Assembly: GCA_031769625.1 (NCBI GenBank)
Contig: JAUIMM010000547.1
Span: 620,001 to 684,000, forward strand
Source of the DNA: Taudactylus pleione
Taxonomy: Eukaryota > Chordata > Amphibia > Anura > Myobatrachidae
DNA: 64,000 bases
Direction of reading: 5' to 3'
Shown: one piece after another, positions 58,866-64,000 of the stretch
Layout: the number at the start of each line of letters is the position of its first letter
Numbering within the stretch: the stretch's first letter is position 1
The notes under the pieces: model-generated
What the model saw: only the letters and a program-made list of their open reading frames with translations
The model's database searches: none
What the model was told of the DNA's origin: nothing
Program-made: the position numbers and the translations under genes

Positions 58866-59211
58866 GTTTGTTCAAAACTCCAGTGTTTATACCTAATGTG
58901 TTTGTTTTTTTTGGCAAACATCTAATTTATTTTTAATTTTCTCACCATCTTCTGTTTGTTCACATAATCTTTGGCACTCCAACGCTCACTACTTCCTGCT
59001 ACCCTTACCAAACCTGGATCTGGTCCTTTTGGGCATATATTCTGGAACCCATATCGCAACGCCATGTTTGTGGAATCATGTTGGCATGGTCCTTCGTCAA
59101 CCAGTTCTTGATTTTGTGTTTTTATTTATTTTTTTCTTGGTATGTGTTGTATTTGAATTTATCACTGTGTATTTTTTTTGGGAGTGACCACTTTGTTTTC
59201 TCTGTTATGTG

Positions 59212-59220
59212 GTGAATAAA
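59212..59220 (+). terminator. Candidate poly(A) signal, transposase B
   Basis: GAATAAATG about 350 bp after the stop, in the same context as at 33908 in copy A. Confidence 0.5.
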
Positions 59221-59682
59221 TGTTTGAAGAGTGAAATGGTCTTCCTTTTTTGGGACGTTAACAGCAAGTGTAACCAGGTTAACACAAGTTACATTTGACT
59301 AAGGGGTAAACCAGTACTGACGCCAGATGAGCAAAACTGAAATATGTTTTCAGCTTTCCAATCCACACCAAAAGGAAGCCTGGCCCAACCTTGGGATTTG
59401 TAAGATTGGCCTAAGCAGCTTGCGCACCAAGTAGGAACCTGGAAAATGTAGAAATCTGAAATTGACACTACACCCAAAAAGGGAAATTACATTGTTACTG
59501 TTATGTGTTTCTGGTGTCTGTTTGACATACAAAGACAAAACACAATCTAACTTTTAAAAAAGGGAAATCCTTGCAGGAACTTATGTCAGGCTAAACTATC
59601 TTGGTTTTGGTTTTTAAAAATGAGCCACAACGTATATTTGTCTTTAAAATTTTATTGGGAAAATACAACAAAAAAAAAAAAA

Positions 59683-61195
59683 CTAATGCCGAAGGAGGCC
59701 AGACAGCCGGTCGAGGGCCACCAGAAGGCCGATTACATGGTGGCGCATCTGCCCCACAACATCCGCCACCTCTTGCCGACGCCTCTGTTCCTCTGTGGGT
59801 GAGAAAAGTGTGTGGGTTAATACAACAATAGGGACTCCACAGAAAAACATTAATTAAAAAACAAATCACTCCTAAACCCAAAAACATAAATAAAAAGGGT
59901 GGGCTGGCAAAAATACAAGGCCTAGGTACAAATTCCCACAGGTATGATATGTGTATGCTTAAATCACCAGGAAGAGGTAAAGGCAAACCTTCACAATCAA
60001 CAAAAGTCAAGCCACAAAAACACGAAGAAAGGCACGACACATGATTACATACAAACAGTTTGTGCTTTAAAAAAAAATAATAAAAAACATACCGGGAAAC
60101 AAATCGGGAGCTCCGGCAAAACCTCCATGATCCTCCTCGGAGGATCCGTCATTCCCCAAAGAATGGGGCGGAGTTATGCTGGACTCCGGGGAGGGGGTAA
60201 TTGGAAGAGGGGTGGGTGGAGGAGAGGGGGAAGTGGGACGGAGGGGAAGGAGTCCCGACATTTCCGGGAGAGGGTCTGGGAAGGAGTGGGGAATAGGCGA
60301 AAGATTTGGGGTGGAGTGTTGGCTGGGGGTTGGGGAGAGTGGGCGGGAACGCCGACGTTGACGACGGAGTCTTGGCTGTCCCCCTAAAATATGTCAAATA
60401 AATTGCGTTTAGTTTATGGACAAATCCGGCCAAACATACAAAAAAAAAAAAAAAAAAAAACAAACAAAAAAAAATAGCAGTAGAATTAAAAATTCATAAA
60501 AAGAGGGAAAACATGCAGACGCAGATATGAGTACAAATAATAAATAGAACAGACAGGAAAACATGCAGACGCAGATATGAGTACAAATAATAAATAGAAC
60601 AGACATGAAAACATGCACACGCAGATATGAGTACAAATAATAAATAGAACAGACAGGAAAACATGCAGACGCAGATATGAGTACAAATAATAAATAGAAC
60701 AGACATGAAAACATGCAGACGCAGATATGAGTACAAATAATAAATAGAACAGACAGGAAAACATGCACACGCAGATATGAGTACAAATAATAAATAGAAC
60801 AGACAGGAAAACATGCAGACGCAGATATGAGTACAAATAATAAATAGAACAGACAGGAAAACATGCACACGCAGTTTGCCCCACAAACACAAACATTAAA
60901 ACCACAATACATAACACTTACTTGCCAGGATCTGCATGCGAAAGCATGCCAGCAAGCGGGGCGTTCGCCGTTGCAGGTCGGACCACCTGCGCTCCAGCTG
61001 CCCGATGTTGCGGCGTGATCCAAAGGACCGCAGGCGGGACCGTACCTCCGCATACGCGGAGCGCTTCTGCCGGTTGGTCATGGGTTCTGGCTGGCTGGTG
61101 ATCCGGCAATCCATGACCTCCGTAAGCACCAGCAGCTCACGCCTGGTGAATGCGGAGGCTCTCATGATGGCAATGGTGTTTTTCTTAAAAATCAT
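59683..61195 (-). CDS. Harbinger B Myb/SANT-like protein 2 (spliced, 224 aa)
   Basis: Exons 60922-61195 (274 nt), 60093-60383 (291 nt) and 59683-59792 (110 nt), GT..AG introns, 675 nt open to TAG. The start MIFKKNTIAIMRASAF parallels MFSVKTHIAIMRAAAF in copy A, which supports the upstream ATG. The trihelix: FTRRELLVLTEVMDCRI, RQKRSAYAEVRSRLRS, NIGQLERRWSDLQRRTP. Exon 2 begins basic (RLRRQRRRSRP) and becomes proline/serine-rich with an acidic SLGNDGSSEEDHGG. Exon 3 is a short amphipathic helix, DVVGQMRHHVIGLLVALDRL, that could mediate oligomerisation. It is a second DNA-binding-type protein in the element, clearly different from Myb 1. Function unknown; a subterminal-DNA binder or transposition regulator is a guess. 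Confidence 0.85.
60505..60880 (-). repeat. 50-bp tandem array in intron 1 of Myb 2
   Basis: ACATGCAGACGCAGATATGA at 60511 recurs every 50 bp, about 7.5 copies, differing mainly at GCAGAC/GCACAC and ACAGG/ACATG. The 214-codon frame through it is an artefact. The corresponding intron of copy A has no such array. Confidence 0.95.
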
Positions 61196-61839
61196 TTTTG
61201 ATAAAGTGTGTAAAAATTTTCTGATTGGCTAATGTATTTTGGAAATTAACAGGAGCAATTTTATTGGTTAGTGTATGAGTCATGTGTTCGACAGGGCCAG
61301 AAATCTATGGAGAGTTAGGATAGGCTTGATGCAGTGACATGCGTAAGCAAATTTAAATAAAGAAATGAACCCAGGGAAATATGCGGGGATACACAGCAAT
61401 AGTACAATTGTTTAATTGTGGTTCACATGTTTTTTAAACAATACAAGCGAATGTTTCATCCGTACGTATTCTGCGGGTAAACACAAACACAGACAAGAGT
61501 AAAGTTTCTTGCATTGTGTTGAAAAAAAACAAACAATTAAGCTAATTGATACATTGATTGGCATGATACGATTGATGGAGGTAGGCAGAATAAAGGAGCA
61601 GGTAATCGACATCTGACAAGGCCACTTCCTGTTTATACTTGTGCGTGCGTTCCTTTCAAGCCATTTCGGGGATGTACGCTCGCTATTTCGTACGCTCGTT
61701 AGTTAGAGGAGGGGTCGTCAGAGTTTAGGGAGGAATTTTAGATGCGAACGAAAATACGAGCGAGCCATTGAATTTAAATATTTTTGTACGTACGCCTAAC
61801 GTACGTGCGCCCGCTTGCGTGCGGCTCTGAATGAGGGCC

Positions 61840-62109
61840 ATAGTCAGTTGAACTGTGTTAGCTTAGTGATAAGCATTGACAAGAAAGAGACTGTTTTGTT
61901 TGTGTAAGTTGTCTGCCATCCTGACAAATACAGCAGACTATCACACCAAAGTTACATTGTGAGCGTCATTTAAAGATGTCTTTGTCAAAAGAGGTGTCAC
62001 CGTGGGATGTTTTGAGAATTCAGAGTCAAACATATAAAAAGGGGGAAGTGCTAAAAGGCATTTTGGAAGTCAATGCTACACAGAAGGCACAGCTGTTGCA
62101 AAAAACTTA
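61840..62109. other. No gene seen
   Basis: Short unique-looking spacer between Harbinger B and the next MITE. It includes AGAAGGCACAGCTGTTGCAAA-like sequence but no recognised motif. Confidence 0.35.
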
Positions 62110-62692
62110 GGGCCTGATTCAGAGCCGGACGCTATTTGCGCTCGCTCGTTCAGAAAAAGGGGCCGGCTATTTAAATTGAGCGCTCGCTCTTCGCGGTCTG
62201 TTGACGCCTCTATGTCTGAGCGAGCGAACGAAACATGCGCTCGCTATTTTGTAAAGACGCCCCCTGGCCGATCGCATCCTACGTCATTTCCGCTATTTAT
62301 TAGATTAATGGAGTACATCGAAAGGCGTCTGAACTGCTCGCAGTGCTTGTGGTAGGATTTTCCTACCGCAATCATGCGAACAGTTCAGGCTAAGAGACAA
62401 CCAAGTGACGTGGTCGATGATGCTGCTTTGTTAATTATACACACCCTTAAAACGCCCGTTTTGACCGTTTGGCGTTCGGATCTCCACTCCCCGTTTTCAA
62501 GCACCTTCCCCTGTTACCACCCACAAACGCCTCATCCTGTCACTCAAATTAGCATGTACTCGCTATTTTGCGAGCGCTCGATTTCTGATTCCGGTTGGCG
62601 CATGCGCATTATGACCCATACACATGCGCAGATGTGCGAACATCGCTCGGAGCGAACGAGCGGCCGCTTACGAGCGGCTCTGAACCAGGCCC
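62110..62692. mobile_element. Harbinger-type MITE with TTA duplication
   Basis: Ends GGGCCTGATTCAGAGCCGGA and GAGCGGCTCTGAACCAGGCCC; TTA at 62107-62109 and 62693-62695. Subterminal GCGCTCGCTCG-type repeats recur throughout. Related to copy B by its termini. Confidence 0.88.
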
Positions 62693-62986
62693 TTAGTCCC
62701 AGGAGGAGAATGCTAGGCTGCTGCAGACACAACTGAACCTATTGCTGCAGATAAAACAAGATAAGGGGGTACAACATACTCTGTAGAAAATGGGGCCTGC
62801 GGACAATGTTGAGGCAAATCTGGTGGCATTTGAAAGAATGCGACTTGACCGGTGGAGTATTGGGCCAAGATGCTAGCAGCTTATTTGTGCAGTTCAGCTC
62901 AGACAACCTATATGGTTTTTGGATGAAACACAGGCATTGGACTGTCAACACTTAAACAAGAAATTTAGTCTCACCCTGGAGATATA
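62693..62986. other. No gene seen
   Basis: The flanking sequence CAGAAGGCACAGCTGTTGCA before and AGGAGGAGAATGCTAGGCTG after the MITE may once have been one unit. No coding motif recognised. Confidence 0.35.
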
Positions 62987-63537
62987 GGCCCTCATTCAGA
63001 GGCGGTCGCAAGAAGCGATCGCTCTCTCTGAATGAGGGCGGCCGCTTCTTTTTTTTAGTGCAGCTGCCTGGTCGCTAGCTAAGTTGTGTGTTACCCGCCA
63101 CAGCTTAGCGACCGACCAGGGTGATGGTCGCGATGGTCAGGACCATCGTGACCATCGGGGCTTGCGACGAGACCCTAAGGTTGGGTCTCGGCAAGCGCAA
63201 GACCCAAGGAAGTTTCCTGCTCTGATCGAGCAGGAAGTTTCCCACTGACATCATTGCTGATGTCAGTGGGGCCGCCCCCAAATGGCAAATGTTCCATTGG
63301 GCACGCCTCCGTTTGGCCGGCCACCCCCCCTGCCCGCCTCCCAAATGGGGCGAGCTGTCAATCACCATCGACAGCTCGCCCCCTTTGGTGCGAGACCCGT
63401 AGCGACGGAGCGCCTGTCGCTAGGCGGGTCTCGCGCATGCGCATGTCGGAGCCGGCTCCGACGTGCGCATGCCCAGCGGGCAAGCATCAACCCGGTTGCG
63501 AGCGCTCAGCGCTTGCGACCGGGTCTGAATAAGGCCC
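62987..63537. mobile_element. Harbinger-type MITE with ATA duplication
   Basis: Ends GGCCCTCATTCAGAGGCGGT and GGTCTGAATAAGGCCC; ATA at 62984-62986 and 63538-63540. Internal hairpins around GTGATGGTCGCGATGGTC and TTTCCCACTGACATCA resemble those of the MITEs at 25914 and 52242, so these are one family. Confidence 0.88.
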
Positions 63538-64000
63538 ATAGTCATTGGGAGAGTGCAATCATTTCATGGCTATTTCTTTGAAAGAGAGAAACAGGTTAGT
63601 TCTAGCAATAGACCATTTCACTGCTGGCCTGGACTGAGGGCTGTAGAGATGGGTCCTGCAGAGTGATCAACAAACATTTGAGGAACTCTGCATTGATGTG
63701 ATGTGGAAAGGGTTTGGTTTATGTAGCAAATGTCTAAGCCTCTGGCGTTTCTATCTAAGTCCATGCTATATAAAAAACACACTCAAGTAGTGCAACAAAG
63801 GAAGTTAATGTGCCATAATGTTATGATGAGTGTGGAAAATATTGTGCTCGGCTAGAGGAGCCTATGGACTGCAATCTTTTTGTGTTGGTCTGGTTTTCTC
63901 TGCTTCTTGCTTTATGCCCCTTAGAATGGGGACCCAGGTTGTTTCAAGTTACTGTAAAGCTGGAAGCAAAGGTGTTGTTGGCCTTAGTGGGCTCTGTAAG
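63538..64000. other. No gene seen
   Basis: Mixed-composition sequence to the window end with no recognisable coding, RNA or transposon signal. Confidence 0.35.

Larger units (their letters stand above)
53870..61839. mobile_element. PIF/Harbinger transposon, copy B (three apparently intact genes)
   Basis: 7.97 kb. Ends GGCCCTCATTCAGAGCCGCA and the exact complement on the right. The 3-bp flanks are ATT and ATA, an imperfect duplication. Contents and order match copy A: Myb 1 (minus), tandem array, transposase (plus), Myb 2 (minus). All three spliced frames are open, so the copy may have been autonomous recently. DNA outside the exons is hardly alignable by eye to copy A, so the two belong to related but separate families. 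Confidence 0.93.

Noticed and set aside
60409..61053. Cysteine-rich 214-codon minus-strand frame with membrane-like repeats
   Set aside because: Comes from the 50-bp intronic array of Myb 2 and an adjacent poly(A) run.
63254..63581. Arginine-rich frames of about 90 codons at the right end, similar to one at 52247-52558
   Set aside because: They are translations of hairpin-rich Harbinger MITEs, which explains their similarity.

Overview
This window looks like repeat-dominated nuclear DNA from a vertebrate, most probably an amphibian (frog-like). The evidence is the mix of transposon families: Penelope-like elements with GIY-YIG endonucleases, Tc1 and hAT elements, PIF/Harbinger elements with spliced genes, a Ngaro-type tyrosine-recombinase retrotransposon with an SGNH hydrolase ORF, a chromodomain Ty3/gypsy remnant and L2/CR1- and L1-like LINE pieces. 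The species call is an inference and a fish cannot be excluded. I found no convincing single-copy host gene; almost every long open frame belongs to a transposon or a tandem repeat.

Layout. 0.5-2.3 kb: a 28S rRNA fragment and a decayed LINE carrying a small DNA transposon. 2.7-4.5 kb: a Tc1 copy whose transposase lacks its central catalytic block. 4.5-17.4 kb: a graveyard of Penelope-like elements on both strands, with nested hAT-type non-autonomous elements and a collapsed chromovirus. 17.4-22.7 kb: a complete but frameshifted hAT element inserted in a TA microsatellite. 22.7-27.2 kb: Penelope and Tc1 terminal debris and a second Tc1-like element split by a Harbinger MITE. 27.3-40.9 kb: minisatellite DNA, into which Harbinger copy A (28320-36474) inserted, then a 1.7 kb 83-bp tandem array and nested palindromic elements. 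41.3-43.0 kb: an inverted pair of Penelope-type termini and a hAT MITE. 43.9-51.1 kb: Ngaro element (minus strand) with split direct repeats, interrupted by an L1-like insertion. 52.0-53.3 kb: three MITEs. 53.9-61.8 kb: Harbinger copy B. 62.1-63.5 kb: two more Harbinger-type MITEs.

The most notable system is the pair of Harbinger elements. Each carries three spliced genes in the same order: a Myb/SANT protein (minus), the DDE transposase (plus), and a second, different, small Myb/SANT protein (minus). Myb 1 and transposase are head to head with a tandem array between them; transposase and Myb 2 are tail to tail. Exon lengths agree between the copies (709 and 358 nt in the transposase, 209 in Myb 1, 274 in Myb 2), and all three genes of copy B read open from start to stop. 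Several nearby MITEs share the terminal sequence. Harbinger transposition normally needs transposase plus one Myb-like partner, so a second Myb-like gene is unexpected.

A second recurrent signal is a hammerhead-like motif (CTGANGA, one extra base, a hairpin, then GAAAC, with short complementary flanks) found about nine times, always beside Penelope-type sequence; this fits the ribozymes known from Penelope-like elements but deviates from the canonical core.
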